Shown: positions 34,962 to 45,137, counted from the stretch's first letter. The stretch: DNA of 64,000 nt from Larix kaempferi (GCA_027924585.1 BSBM01000600.1:16823501-16887500), one strand, 5' to 3'. A program made the numbers and translations. Notes: generated by a model from the letters alone, not told the origin.

Positions 34962-35640
34962 AAATCTGAGTCACAGTGCATCACAAAATTAAAGGATATT
35001 AAACAATTGGTGAATATAATTCTGGGACTTTTATCAAAGGTTCAAGGTGCTATGGACAAGATGATATTCCAAATCCCATATGAGAAGAATAAGGAGTGGT
35101 TTATTGTAGGACTATTACCACATATATGAAACCCCTTAACACAATAGAAGATTACTTCATATTCATACACACTAGAATTTTCCTTGAATCTAGAAGAATC
35201 CCCTATAGGAGATAATGATGCAGGGATGGATCAACTTTAGTCGCAACTAGTTGCACTGACGATTCAATTGCAAGAGATTGCAAAATTGAAGGGAAAGCAC
35301 GAAGTGATATGGCATACAACATGTAGAAAGGAAGGCCACCATAAGAACGAGTGTCCATCTTATAGAGAATATTTGGCTATGAGATCTCCAAATCCTTTTC
35401 CCATGGGAGCAGGGGTATGGTGTGATATATGTATAAGGAATCATCCCCCTTCTACTTGTCTCTTGGTACAGAAGTATGTGAGTACTCCCAGAATTTTGTT
35501 TTGCAATTTTTGTAAATATGTGGGGGATGACGAGAAGGATTTTCACATAGTAAACCCCATGAGATAGCACACTTTAAATGCATACATTGTCCAAGGGGAA
35601 GCTGGAGTGGAAGGTGTGACACAAAAAAATAACGCTCCTC
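34962..35640 (+). pseudogene. Gypsy gag, C-terminal part with zinc knuckles
   Basis: This continues the gag frame interrupted at 28208: QCITKLKDIKQ, then KNKEWFIVGLLPHI, which parallels HKEWFIVALLLHI in the minus-strand gag at 1-446. It is followed by a spacer with LTIQLQEIAKLKGKHE and a knuckle-like HTTCRKEGHHKNEC, in which the usual first Cys appears as His. Two more Cys clusters follow (WCDICIRNHPPSTC and FCNFCKYVGDDEKDFH), probably further metal-binding modules that bind RNA. The best frame is open from 35268 to 35567. Upstream stops are mostly TAG or TGA. Confidence 0.8.
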
Positions 35641-36330
35641 AAGGAGGATGAGGAGGATTTTATAGGGGTATAGTACCCATTATCTCTTGAAATTGTGGAA
35701 CACAGGGACAATTTGCGTGGGATTATCAGAACCAATGTACAACCTGCACATACTGTAGACAGTCGGACCATGTGGAAAAATATTGACCACTACTAGTCGT
35801 GAAATGGAAATATAGGAGAAACCAGAATTGAAATCAGAATCATAACCAAAACCACTACCATAAACAAAATTAAAATCAAAATCATAACCAGAATGTGTAG
35901 ATGACTGTAGCTGAAGAGTGTGATGACCAACCCAATATCATAGAATTTACACATGGAGGATCTAGAAAAGGAACTGATGCGACCGATCCAAGGAATCATA
36001 CTGAAAAATGGGTCAGATAAGTTGTGAATCCCCACCCGATGTTTGATATCGGAAGGGAGAAGGACACATACTATAAATCAAGGAGGGAGTTGATAGAAAC
36101 AAGTTGTGGAGCATCAATGTCGCAACTGCCTTTGTATGATAGACTGCTTGTAAATGGCATGCCTTAGGTCTATGATTATTCAATTCTAGAAATTCCAGTT
36201 GAGAAGACAGGTACACTGAAAATATTCTTAAATAACTGTTTGGAACTTATAAAGGATAAGACTGCATTAAGTATGCTACAAAGGCTAATCAATCGGTGTG
36301 TGCAAGAGAAGAATATCCTGATCATACAAT
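35641..36330 (+). pseudogene. Gypsy gag-protease linker
   Basis: Asn/Gln/His-rich low-complexity coding sequence (RNQNHNQNHYHKQN-like, about 35820-35900) is followed by a mostly readable frame with stops (EFTHGGSRKGTDATDP, YDRLLVNGMP, LIKDKTALSMLQRLI). It joins gag to protease. No domain was recognised. Confidence 0.55.
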
Positions 36331-36780
36331 GAACAGTCAATTGGGTGTAGCATAAGAGGAAGATGAATAGGGAATTTAGGATTAGTGCGCAAGTTAGGGA
36401 CCATGACAGGGACTTAATCATTTTATATATGGGATTCGATGTGAATGTTCCCCTAAAGTAGACATGGGAATTGATGGGGAAACCCAAGTTAATCTAGTCA
36501 CCTATTTAGTTGAGACTGGTGAATCAACACAAAATTGTTCCCATCAGAAGGTTGATAGAAGTGCCAGTTGATATTGATGGAGTGCGTAGTACAACATACT
36601 TCGAATTTATTGAGATAGTGGATGATAGTAAGTTGTTTACAACATTTCTTGGCACCGATTGGGAATTCACAAACCAATATATCATTGATATGAAGAAGAG
36701 GTAGATGATCTTTGAAGGAAAAAATTTAAGGGTTATTGTGCCACTAGATCCTACAAAAGGAAGGAGATATGTGTAACTAG
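36330..36780 (+). pseudogene. Gypsy aspartic protease region
   Basis: Broken frame with LYMGFDVNVPLK, WELMGKPKLI, then an open stretch 36510-36704 with IRRLIEVPVDIDGVRSTTYF, EFIEIVDDSKLFTTFLGTDW and a TAG after DMKKR. The DIDGV...FEFIEIVDD...LGTDW pattern is that of a retroviral-type protease of gypsy elements. The catalytic Asp-Thr/Ser-Gly triad is not clearly preserved. Confidence 0.65.
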
Positions 36781-36829
36781 TTAGAAACGAAGAATTGAAT
36801 AACTTCTACAATGTGACCATGTAGATGAA

Positions 36830-37700
36830 TGATTACGCCAATCCTAATGTTGATGATGTACTTATATGGCGTAGTTTCAAATCGTGCGCGTCGGACTCAG
36901 AAGAAGCCTTTGAAGACTAGCATCAAAGGATGCATGAAGTATCTACAAGGAGATGTGCACACCTCACCTCTGCATTGCAGTGGATTAGAAAAAAACTATG
37001 TGACCCCCCAAGGTATGATGGAATTACTAAGGTATATTCTTTTATAAAAGTAATTGAACTACATATACTAGAGAAAAAAATATTTTTGGCATTAGATGTC
37101 GTGCTAAAGGTGACCCTTGCAAGATGGTGGGATACTCATAAGGGGAAAATGACTGATTGGTTGTAGTGCGGAATATTGGTACAAGTCAGGTTCATGATTT
37201 AGTATAATGCACAAAAGTATATAGGGTAGAACATTTCGGCAGATCATATTACGCAGTGCAATGTGATATGGATTTCAATGACAAAGAAGGAATGTACACA
37301 TTTATTTGTGCATACTCTGGACACCATTATGAGGAATCAGTACACATTACTAAGGTATATTCTTTTATAAAAGTAATTGAACTACATATACTAGAGAAAA
37401 AAATATTTTTGGCATTAGATGTCGTGCTAAAGGTGACCCTTGCAAGATGGTGGGATACTCATAAGGGGAAAATGACTGATTGGTTGTAGTGCGGAATATT
37501 GCTACAAGTCAGGTTCATGATTTAGTATAATGCACAAAAGTATATAGGGCAGAACATTTTGGAAGATCATATTACGCAGTGCAATGTGATATGGATTTCA
37601 ATGACAAAGAAGGAATGTACACATTTATTTGTGCATACTCTGGACACCATTATGAGGAATCAGTACACATAACTAGAAGTAAGAAGATGCACCTCAGAAT
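36830..37700 (+). pseudogene. Second gag-like module between protease and RT
   Basis: Fragments include DPPRYDGITKVYSFIKVIELH, FLALDVVLKVTLARWWDTHKG and FVHTLDTIMRNQ. The LARWW...HKG and HTLD patterns are typical of the retrotransposon gag core of plant gypsy proteins. The module sits after protease, so the polyprotein order is gag, protease, gag-like, RT. Part of it is duplicated (see the repeat at 37024). Stops interrupt it. Confidence 0.6.
37024..37669 (+). repeat. Two-copy 323 bp tandem duplication
   Basis: The stretch beginning ACTAAGGTATATTCTTTTAT near 37026 is repeated from 37349 with only a handful of differences (for example GGTACAAGTC versus GCTACAAGTC, and TAGGGTAGAAC versus TAGGGCAGAAC). 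It includes the ARWW-coding segment. The near-identity makes this younger than the decay of the surrounding frame. 323 is not a multiple of three, so it also shifts the frame. Confidence 0.92.
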
Positions 37701-37708
37701 GGGAGGAT

Positions 37709-38090
37709 ATGATTCAACAAAAAATCAAGATAACATTTAGTTTTGAATATGAGGCCCCATCAGTGGACATATTATTGCAGACTACCAAGAAAAATATTTT
37801 TTCACTAGAAGACGCAATAGGAACCATACCCATATGTAGTGTACATAAGTCATCTGCAACTATTGAGGAGATTTTGAAATTCTATAAAGTTGTTGACGAA
37901 GACCGGGAGGATGACAACCCAATAAATGTGTGCATACTAGAGACCGAGGGAGAGTGAACAATAGAAGGGCCATAGCTCGGATCTGCTGATTATGCGAATC
38001 CATTGAAGACGTGCAAAGTGAATGTTGGGATGGAGGGGAATCCCAAGTTTGCAAATATTGGAGATAATTGGAATGATGAAACGATAAATA
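37709..38090 (+). pseudogene. Gypsy polyprotein linker before RT
   Basis: An open frame 37709-37957 (IKITFSFEYEAPSVDILLQ...VVDEDREDDNPINVCILE) ends at a TGA and continues as ANPLKTCKVNVGMEGNPKFANIG. It is acidic and joins the gag-like module to RT. No enzyme motif is visible. Confidence 0.55.
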
Positions 38091-38960
38091 ATATTGTTGA
38101 TTTATTGTGCGAATATTAGGATCTGTTTCCCACTAAAATTTCAAAAATTAAGGAGATTGTTGGTGAGTTGGGAGAGATGAAGATACCTTTGAATCCTAAT
38201 GCTAAACCACCAAAGCAGAGACCATACTTCCTGAACTCGGTATACAAGGAGAAATTCAACATTGAGATAGATAGGATGTTAGAATCTATGATTATAGAAC
38301 TTGTTAAAGAATAAGAATGGATTAGTCCAATGGTAGTCCAAGATAAGAATACTGGAGGAATAATTATTTATGTGGATCTACGCAACCTAAATGATTCTTG
38401 TTTTCATGATGTGTTCCCTACTCCATTCACATATTAAGTGATGGAGAACATAGGAGGACAAGAACCATATTCATTCATGCACAGATTCTCGGGATACAAC
38501 CAGATAGAGATTGCAAAGGAAGATAAGTACAAGACGACCTTTGAAAAAAAGTGGGGATGTTGCAGATACAATATGATTCCTTTTGGTTTGAAGAATGTGG
38601 TAGTAATATTTTCTTGAGTGGTTGTCACAACATTTAAATAATTTATTCATAAATATTCAGAATTATATCTCAATGATTGGATAATGTTTAGTCTATTGAA
38701 GAACCATATTGAAGTTTTGCACTTGATGTTGGATAGATGCAGATCGTTCTAGATCTCTTTGAATTTTAAGAAGTGCATTTTTTTAGCACCATTTGGTATT
38801 CTATTGGTACATGTGTTTTGTAGGAAATGATTGTTGGTGGATCTTGAGAAGATAATTGCGATTGTTGATTTACCACTTCCTACTTGAGTGTGACAATTGC
38901 ACGCTACACTGGGGAAGATAAGATACTACTAGAATTTTATTAAGGTGTATGCACAGATTG
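38090..38960 (+). pseudogene. Gypsy reverse transcriptase
   Basis: Recognisable RT blocks: WISPMVVQDKNTGGIIIYVD, DLRNLNDSCFHDVFPTPF, SGYNQIEIAKEDKYKTTF, NMIPFGLKN and the active-site block ELYLNDWIMF. Where an active RT has YxDD, the first Asp is Asn here (LND at 38669-38677). With many in-frame stops (several TAG), the enzyme is dead. RT would copy the element RNA into DNA. Confidence 0.85.
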
Positions 38961-38979
38961 TATCCCCACCATAAAATAT

Positions 38980-39480
38980 GTTGAAGAAGTATGTCAAGTT
39001 CCAATGGAGTGAAGAGTTTCAACATAGCTTGGATTTATTGAAACAGAAACTAACCCTTATGCCCATTTTGGTATTTCTAGACTGGAAGAAAGAATTTCAT
39101 GTACATGTGGATGCATCATATGTGGAATTAGGCACAGAGCTATCTTAGTCAGGGAAGGATACCTGGATCATCCTATTGCATTTTATAGTAGGAAGCTGTC
39201 AATGAGTGAGCAAAACTAGACCATGATAGAGCGCGAAGGATTGGGAATGGTGTATGCGCTAGATAAGTTCAGGAATTATTTGATGGGATCACGGTTCAAG
39301 ATGTACATCGATCATTATGTGTTGAGATACCAAGTAAAAAAGTCAATGTTGGGGGGGAATATATGCAGTTGGTTTCTGTTATTTCAGGAATATAATTTTG
39401 AAGTTGTGATGAAACTAGGTAAGTTGAATTAAGGACCTAATCATCTGTCATGAAAAACCTTAGGGAAAGATGCATGAAAC
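38980..39480 (+). pseudogene. Gypsy RNase H and tether region
   Basis: Blocks: KKYVKFQWSEEFQHSLDLLK, PILVFLDWKKEFHVHVDAS (with the RNase H catalytic-type Asp), then an open frame 39223-39432: MIEREGLGMVYALDKFRNYL, FKMYIDHYVLRY, SWFLLFQEYNFEVVMKLGKL. Homology continues toward integrase in the same frame with stops. Confidence 0.85.
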
Positions 39481-39739
39481 ATAGACAACAGTTTTCCATA
39501 TGCACGCCTATTTTCAATCCATATGGTTGATCATTACTTATTATATATTGCATAGTTCTTGAGTACTAGAGTAGCTCCACTTGAGTATATAGTTGTGTAG
39601 AAGAAGTAGCTAGTAGTCAAGGTAGAAAACTACTAGTTGATGGCATGAAATTTGTACAAGTTGGGTGCATACGAAATATGCGACGATGTGTCTTAGAACA
39701 TGAGAGGCCTATGATATTGAAATATTCCCATGGAGTATT
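39480..39739 (+). pseudogene. Gypsy integrase, N-terminal part before the insertion
   Basis: Readable as FSIHMVDHYLLYIA, FLSTRVAPLEYIVV, NLYKLGAYEICDDVS and NMRGL, with TAG/TAA stops. It breaks off within the zinc-binding region at 39739 and picks up at 41161. Confidence 0.65.
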
Positions 39740-40076
39740 TGTAAGTTTTAAGCATATGCATAGAAGCAAAGAATACATATTCTTTTAATCAAAACAAAGA
39801 TTACACCACACAATTCACACATAATACACAATGATTTACCATGAAAACCCTTAACTGGGAAAACCAACAAAACTTAGAGTCACACCTCTTATTTTCTCAT
39901 ATTGATTATTAACCAATCACAATACAAATATAGGTATTCTGCAGCATCCAAAAACCTAAGTTGTTAACCTCAATTAGAAAATAGACTCCAATCCCTTAAC
40001 CAGGAATAAATTACATATTTTTAGAAAGAACCACGCCCCACATACACATGCAAAGAATATACCACATACCCAACAT
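39740..40076 (-). repeat. LTR of the nested copia fragment
   Basis: On the minus strand it starts TGTTGGGTATGTGGTATATTC and ends AAAACTTACA, 337 bp. The minus-strand GTGGGAGAA just upstream is a typical copia polypurine tract. The right end of the whole insertion again reads TGTTGGGTATGTG on the minus strand, a trace of the other LTR. Confidence 0.75.
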
Positions 40077-40128
40077 TCTCCCACTTGTTTTTTTCTTTGC
40101 ATACATGGGGGAACAATACTTTATTGGA

Positions 40129-40359
40129 TCAACAATATAGGGCACGAATACCCATTGTTCCTTTACACCAAGATAACTTCTCAGTGCTGATAGATTTTGT
40201 CAATGAATCTACAACATTCTTCAAAGTGTCAACTTTCTCTGATAACACTCTCTTGCTTTCAACCATGTCTCTTACAAAGTGATATTGCACATCAATATGA
40301 TTCATTCTTGAGTGATAACAAGGGTTCTTTACCAAGAAGAGTGCAATCTTCAAACCCAA
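40129..40359 (-). pseudogene. Copia RNase H C-terminus
   Basis: The minus-strand frame reads LVKNPCYHSRMNHIDVQYH, then FVRDMVESKRVL...VVDSLTKSISTEK. The HIDVQYHFVRD and LTKS motifs are the conserved end of copia RNase H. Upstream sequence (toward higher coordinates) is scrambled. Confidence 0.85.
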
Positions 40360-40735
40360 TATCTAAACACAATTCTTGGTAAAGAACCCTTGTTATCACT
40401 CAAGATTATAGCCTTACAACTTGTTCTTCAAACCCAATTTCTGAACACAATTATTTGAATATAGCCTTACAACTTTTATTCAAACCCAATGTATGAGCAT
40501 AATTCTTGGTAAAGAACCCTTTTTATCACTCAAGAATATATCCAGGCATCATTAGGTGTGCGGTAAAAGGAACACACCGCCACACACACATACAAATAAT
40601 ATAACACATACCCAAGTATGCCTTACAATATAGCCTTACAGCTTGTTATTCAAACCCAATGTCTAAACACAACTCTTGGTAAAGAACCCTTGTTATCACT
40701 CAAGAATATAGCCTTACAATTAGTGGCCTCCCATA
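40310..40735. repeat. Interspersed repeats derived from copia RNase H
   Basis: A block TTGGTAAAGAACCC(T)TGTTATCACTCAAGA, followed by TATAGCCTTACAACTTGTT and TTCAAACCCAAT, recurs at about 40376, 40506 and 40676. It occurs in inverted form at about 40310 and 40945. All are pieces of the same pol region. Confidence 0.8.
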
Positions 40736-40740
40736 AATCA

Positions 40741-41160
40741 TGTTGGGTATGTGTTATATTAGTTGTATGTGTGTGTGGCGGTGTGTGCCTTTTACCGCAC
40801 ACCTGACTATCCCCTCACCTAATGGCACTATCAACTACAGAAGCTTAATACATGTCATCCACTCATGCAAGTAAAAAGGTTGTATGGTTCAAGAGATTGT
40901 GTTCAGACATTGGTTTTGAATAACAAGTTGTAAGGCTATATTCTTGAGTGATAACAAGGGTTCTTTACCAGGAGTGCAATCTTCAAACCCAGTGTCTCAA
41001 CACAATCTCTTGAACCATACAACCTCTTTACTTGCATGAGTGGATGACATGTATTAAGCTTCTTATTTGATAGTGCTACTAGGTGAGGGGATCGTCAGGT
41101 GTGCAGTAAAAGGCACACACTGCCACACACACATACAAATAATATAACACATACCCAACA
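40741..41160. repeat. 420 bp near-perfect palindrome
   Basis: The left arm begins TGTTGGGTATGTGTTATATTA (40741). The right arm ends TAATATAACACATACCCAACA (41160). The arms of about 200 bp meet near 40955 and contain copia RNase H sequence (a TTAATACATGTCATCCACTC word and its reverse complement). On single strands it would fold into a long hairpin. Confidence 0.88.
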
Positions 41161-42226
41161 TGATTTGTGGGAGGCCAGTACACAGGGAAAGTGACATCAC
41201 AGAATATTATTCATGCAATATTGTGGTGGCCTACTCTACATAAAGATGCTAAGGAATTATGTCAAACCTGTGATGTCTATCAGAGTGCTGGGAAGCCCTC
41301 TAAGAGAGATGAGATTCCATTGATGCCGCAAGTAACACTACATGTGTTTGAAAAATGGGAAGTATATTTTGTTGGGACAATTAATCCACCCACAAAGCGG
41401 TCGGGATCAAGGTACATAATTACAATGACATATTATTTGACTAGATGGGATAAAGAAAAACTTGTCAAGGATCGCAGATCGCAAACATCTGTGTAGTTTT
41501 TTTTTGAAAACATGGTTACAAGGTTTGTATGTCTAAGAATTTTGATGAGTGATCAGGGGACCCATTTCTTGAATAAGGCAATTTCCTCTTTGACAGAGGA
41601 GTTCCATATTTATCACCAGAAGAGCATCTTGTATCACCCTCAAGAAAAAGGAACAATGGAAGCATTTAAAAATATCTTGGAGAATGCGCTAACAAATATT
41701 TGCAACGTAAATCGCGATGACTAGGACTTGAGGATCTTTGTAGTATTGTGGGAATATGGGAAAACATGCAAGACATTGACAGGATAGACACCATTCACGT
41801 CAGTGTATGGAAAAAAGGAATTCATGCTTATGAAGTTCATTGTGCTGATTTTGTGTTTTGCGGTGTTAACAGACCTCACATACTATGGTGCAGTAGACAG
41901 GAGATTTTCAGAACTAATGGAATTGGAATAAGACAGGTTCGTCGCAATATTTCATCAACAGGTTAAGAAAGTGCGCGAAAAGTCCTAGCATGATAGACAC
42001 ATCAAGCATAAGTATTTCAAGACTAGAGACATCATTTTGATGGATGACAACAAGTTTTTGAATAACCTAGGTATGTTCAAAATGGATTGGTTGGGTCCTT
42101 ATGTCATAAAATTTGTCACAGAGGCTAGGGATGTTCAACTGGAGAAACTGAATGGGGAACACCTAGAAGGATTTGTTAATGGGAGTCGACTAAAATCGTA
42201 TAGGGATAGTGATCCTCCTACATAAT
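41161..42226 (+). pseudogene. Gypsy integrase, zinc end, core and C-terminus
   Basis: Resumes with GGQYTGKVTSQNIIHAILWW and AKELCQTCDVYQ (the CX2C half of the HHCC domain), then the core KWEVYFVGTINPP (catalytic-type position, with Asp not preserved as in active copies), [43 protein letters not shown] and [14 protein letters not shown]. The C-terminal part reads LGMFKMDWLGPYVIKFVTEA and FVNGSRLKSYRDSDPP. Several frames and stops break it. No chromodomain is visible after it. Integrase would insert the DNA copy. Confidence 0.85.
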
Positions 42227-42687
42227 AGGTAGAATGAGTAAAATAATAATAATAATAATAATATGTCGCAGTAGAAAAAGAGATACAGGGGAAGCATGGG
42301 AAATAAGATCAAGTGCGTAGAAGAAAAGCTAAGAATAAAAGTTGTGTAGTTTGAAGATAGGAGCATTAAAAGCATATGTGATGGAAAAATTGTTTGGACG
42401 CGGCATAATAAATATAGAAGATCGTCGGCGAGATTTGGTCAGAATAGTAGATTCTGAGTAAATCCAGACTAAATCCAGGGTAAGGTACATGGATCTAGGC
42501 CAACATTGAATTCCGAATTGGGGGCAGAGATAGACAAGCTAACTAAATAAATGGATATAAAATCAAAGGTAAGACAAGGGGAATAGGGAATAATTTATGA
42601 AGCAAGTAAAGTTGAACTAAGCAGAGCAAAGAAGAATTTAGATGAAATAGAGTTGCAGAGCTAAGTAAGGAGGGAAGTTACATATTA

Positions 42688-43494
42688 ATGGCACCACCAA
42701 AGGTATCATCCTTCCTTCCTAGAAACGTGTGTAACAAGAATCCATCCATTGTTATCAAGGAAGAACCGCTAAGAGAATCAGGAATAGGAGCATCGAGCTC
42801 AATGCAACCAATATTTCTGAGAGCACATGTACCACCGAGGAAACCATCAAAGCTGATTAATCTACCCAAGGTTCCCAAGTGTGACTTGATGACACCAACC
42901 ATTCTAGAAGGGGCCTTGGTTCAGGGAAATATGTTGGGACAAGTACCACATCTACAGTATGTATACCATGACATCATTAATAAAGACAAGTTTCCAGACC
43001 TGATTGGAGAGAAGTATCTATGTAAGAATACAATCCCAAAATCACCCATCATTTTGGTGGAACCACAAGAATGGGCTATAGGGATGAAGCGTGCAGAAAT
43101 ACTCAACCTATTTGAAATCCTACACTTAAGGAGGAGCATAGAAATTAATAATTGTGTGCAATCATTATTAATTTATGTACATGGAGGTTTCCCGTGGTTA
43201 GACAAGGTAGTTTCAATCAACAGTAATTTGATTCAACAGATAACAGGGTTGCTAGCATTAGGAGAGGAACCATCGACATTGTTCAAAATCCATGACAAAG
43301 CCTTGGCTGAAAGGATGAAGGAAAAATATGGCACCTTTAGAGGACCGTGTGGATTGGATGTCGTCAACATCAGTGATGATTTAGACAAGTTTGTGATGCA
43401 CGTGTTGGCCTTCAAGCTTTTGAGGAAATGTCGCAAGGATGAGGTACCTGCAAGAGTAATAGAAGTGGAAGAAACATGTGCAACAAGTGTATAA
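42688..43494 (+). CDS. Intact extra ORF downstream of gypsy pol (268 aa, unknown function)
   Basis: Uninterrupted 268 codons in an element whose pol is full of stops. The start is MAPPKVSSFLPRNVC. A Pro/Ser-rich N-terminus (to about residue 65) leads to a folded-looking region with LDKVVSINSNLIQQITGLLA, then KALAERMKEKYGTFRG and VMHVLAFKLLRKCRKDEVPA. There is no catalytic motif, membrane helix or signal peptide. After the TAA (43492-43494) the same frame goes on (MNWDTFLVNEFLVDYKAA, then YSWLLILVVIASWREKEE), so the ancestral ORF was longer. I recall related extra ORFs after pol in large plant gypsy elements, but no established function. The position is that of an envelope-like or accessory gene, but nothing here looks like a membrane fusion protein. 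Confidence 0.7.
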   Translation: MAPPKVSSFLPRNVCNKNPSIVIKEEPLRESGIGASSSMQPIFLRAHVPPRKPSKLINLPKVPKCDLMTPTILEGALVQGNMLGQVPHLQYVYHDIINKDKFPDLIGEKYLCKNTIPKSPIILVEPQEWAIGMKRAEILNLFEILHLRRSIEINNCVQSLLIYVHGGFPWLDKVVSINSNLIQQITGLLALGEEPSTLFKIHDKALAERMKEKYGTFRGPCGLDVVNISDDLDKFVMHVLAFKLLRKCRKDEVPARVIEVEETCATSV

Positions 43495-44266
43495 ATGAAC
43501 TGGGACACCTTCTTAGTGAATGAATTTCTAGTGGACTATAAAGCCGCATAGGAAAGATGGTTAGAGTTTTAGTATTCATGGCTCTTGATACTGGTTGTGA
43601 TAGCATCTTGGAGGGAAAAGGAGGAAACGTATTTTATGGAATAGGTGCATAAACCACATTTGGCACCAAGATACGTGAGCTTTTTCCATACTGTACGTAA
43701 GAGAAGGAAGTTGTATAATAACATAGTGTTGTACGTTTACAAAGAGGTAATCCGATGAAGCATTATGAGCATACTGTGCATTCAACTGCTGGTAGCTGAA
43801 ATGTATAAGATCATTGCACACTTCAAAGCTGGAATGCATCGCATGTATGTTTAGGAGAGAAGGGACCCAGAAAATAATGGTTTCTAATGCACTTTAGACT
43901 AATAGAACAAGATGTTAGCCTCATTTTGAATATTGGGACATAGAATGGAGAGTCCTAGTTCCTGAGGAGGAACAAGAAGTGAAAGACGTAGAATCCAATG
44001 AAGAGCAAGATGGGGAGTGTGAAGGAGAGAAAGAAAAAGTGTTGGAAAAGAGCAATAAAAAGAAGAGAAACAAAGGAATGGTGCAGGAGGCACGATACAA
44101 GAAACTGTAGCCACCATAGGTGAAAAGAGGAAGGAGTAGACCAAGGTAGGCTCCTCAAGGTAGAAAAAGAAGAAGATGAAAGTGACAAAAGAGAAAACTA
44201 TCCAGTCATTGATGGAAGACGACTTGGACAAGATTAACAAATAAGTTGAGGAAGCAACATAAGAAG
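43495..44266 (+). pseudogene. Continuation of the extra ORF, decayed
   Basis: Same frame as 42688-43494 to about 43920: VRKRRKLYNNIVLYVYKEVI and LLVAEMYKIIAHFKAGMHRM, with TAG stops at plausible Gln codons. Then a Lys/Glu-rich segment (about 43990-44260, KKKKMKVTKEKTIQSLMEDD) leads up to the nested element at 44267. Confidence 0.6.
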
Positions 44267-45125
44267 TGTTTCTATTTTTTCACACCAGCACGCACAATGA
44301 TGCACCAACTAAGGGTTGTTCTAAACTTAGTAGAGTCTCAATGGAAAAGAAAATAAACAAAACATAAATTAAAAAAATAAACTAATCAAACATGCAAACT
44401 GTATTAAAATGAATCTAAATTAATATTTTTTGCACTTTTTATCAAGCAAATAGATAGAAACATCTTTTAAAGAATAAATAATTCTCTTTCATTGTGTAAA
44501 ATCTGGCATTTACAAAGATTTAATATCATCTCCGAGTTACAATAGGAGAGGCCCTTGAAACTGTTCGAGGGAGGGTTCGCCTGGTCTCCTTGCAATCCAT
44601 GATTCTACAACCACACGTCACGTACACAATCTCCGGAAGGTTGAGAATGGAACACAAAGGGATTTCTGGTCTCAAGGAGATTTTGCAGAGTAACGACTTG
44701 AGTAATGTATAGATAATGGGTGTTGAGTGATGGACCTTGATGGTTCATTTATAGGCACAACGGATAGATCTAATTTGATTTTTATTTTTTATTTTTGGTT
44801 TTTGATTTTTTAATTTTTGGCTTTTGCCTTTGATTTTGTGATGTTCACTTTTTTATCCTTTCTCCAAATTGGGATATCATAAGCGTCATGTCAGGTTTCT
44901 TCTTTTTGTTGATAAAAGGGAGAAACATCCAAAAAACAAGTCAGGGCGTAAGTTGCTAATTTTTGAGATAATTGAGCAAATTAATTTTGTAAAATGACCC
45001 TTTTATGTGAGATTTTGGTTTTTTGGTTTTACCAAGGAAAAAATAGTGGAAATGGAATGTGGTAATGATGTACAAGTATGATGGGGCTAATGAAAAGGTA
45101 TGCAGAAAAAGATTATGTGCTAACA
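44267..45125 (-). repeat. 3' LTR of the minus-strand element
   Basis: 859 bp. On the minus strand it begins TGTTAGCACATAATC and ends AATAGAAACA. It matches 53323-54191, including shared runs of TTTTTGGCTTTTGCC-like low complexity. Confidence 0.9.
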
Positions 45126-45137
45126 GATTTCCCCCTA
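45126..45137 (-). promoter_or_regulatory. Polypurine tract of the minus-strand element
   Basis: On the minus strand TAGGGGGAAATC immediately precedes the TG of the 3' LTR. Confidence 0.75.

Larger units (their letters stand above)
28204..34966 (+). mobile_element. Gag-only LTR retrotransposon (TR-GAG/LARD type) nested in gypsy gag
   Basis: The element is 28209-34961, 6753 bp, with 2.0 kb LTRs, a primer site, one long gag-like frame and a polypurine tract, and no pol genes. The flanking pentamers are AAATA (28204-28208) and AAATC (34962-34966), a target duplication with one change. On both sides the host gag frame continues (EFKKPK before, QCITKLKDIKQ after), which fixes the insertion point independently. 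Elements with LTRs and only a gag are known in plants as TR-GAGs. They need enzymes from a partner. Confidence 0.9.
39740..41160 (-). mobile_element. Rearranged Ty1/copia fragment nested in gypsy integrase
   Basis: The insertion runs from TGTAAG (39740) to CCAACA (41160) and separates two halves of the integrase zinc domain. Read on the minus strand it has a 3' LTR (40076-39740), a GTGGGAGAA polypurine tract and the end of copia RNase H, followed by repeats and a 420 bp palindrome instead of the rest of pol. The flanking pentamers GTATT and TGATT agree at only three positions. It is a deletion or rearrangement product that cannot move alone. Confidence 0.75.
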
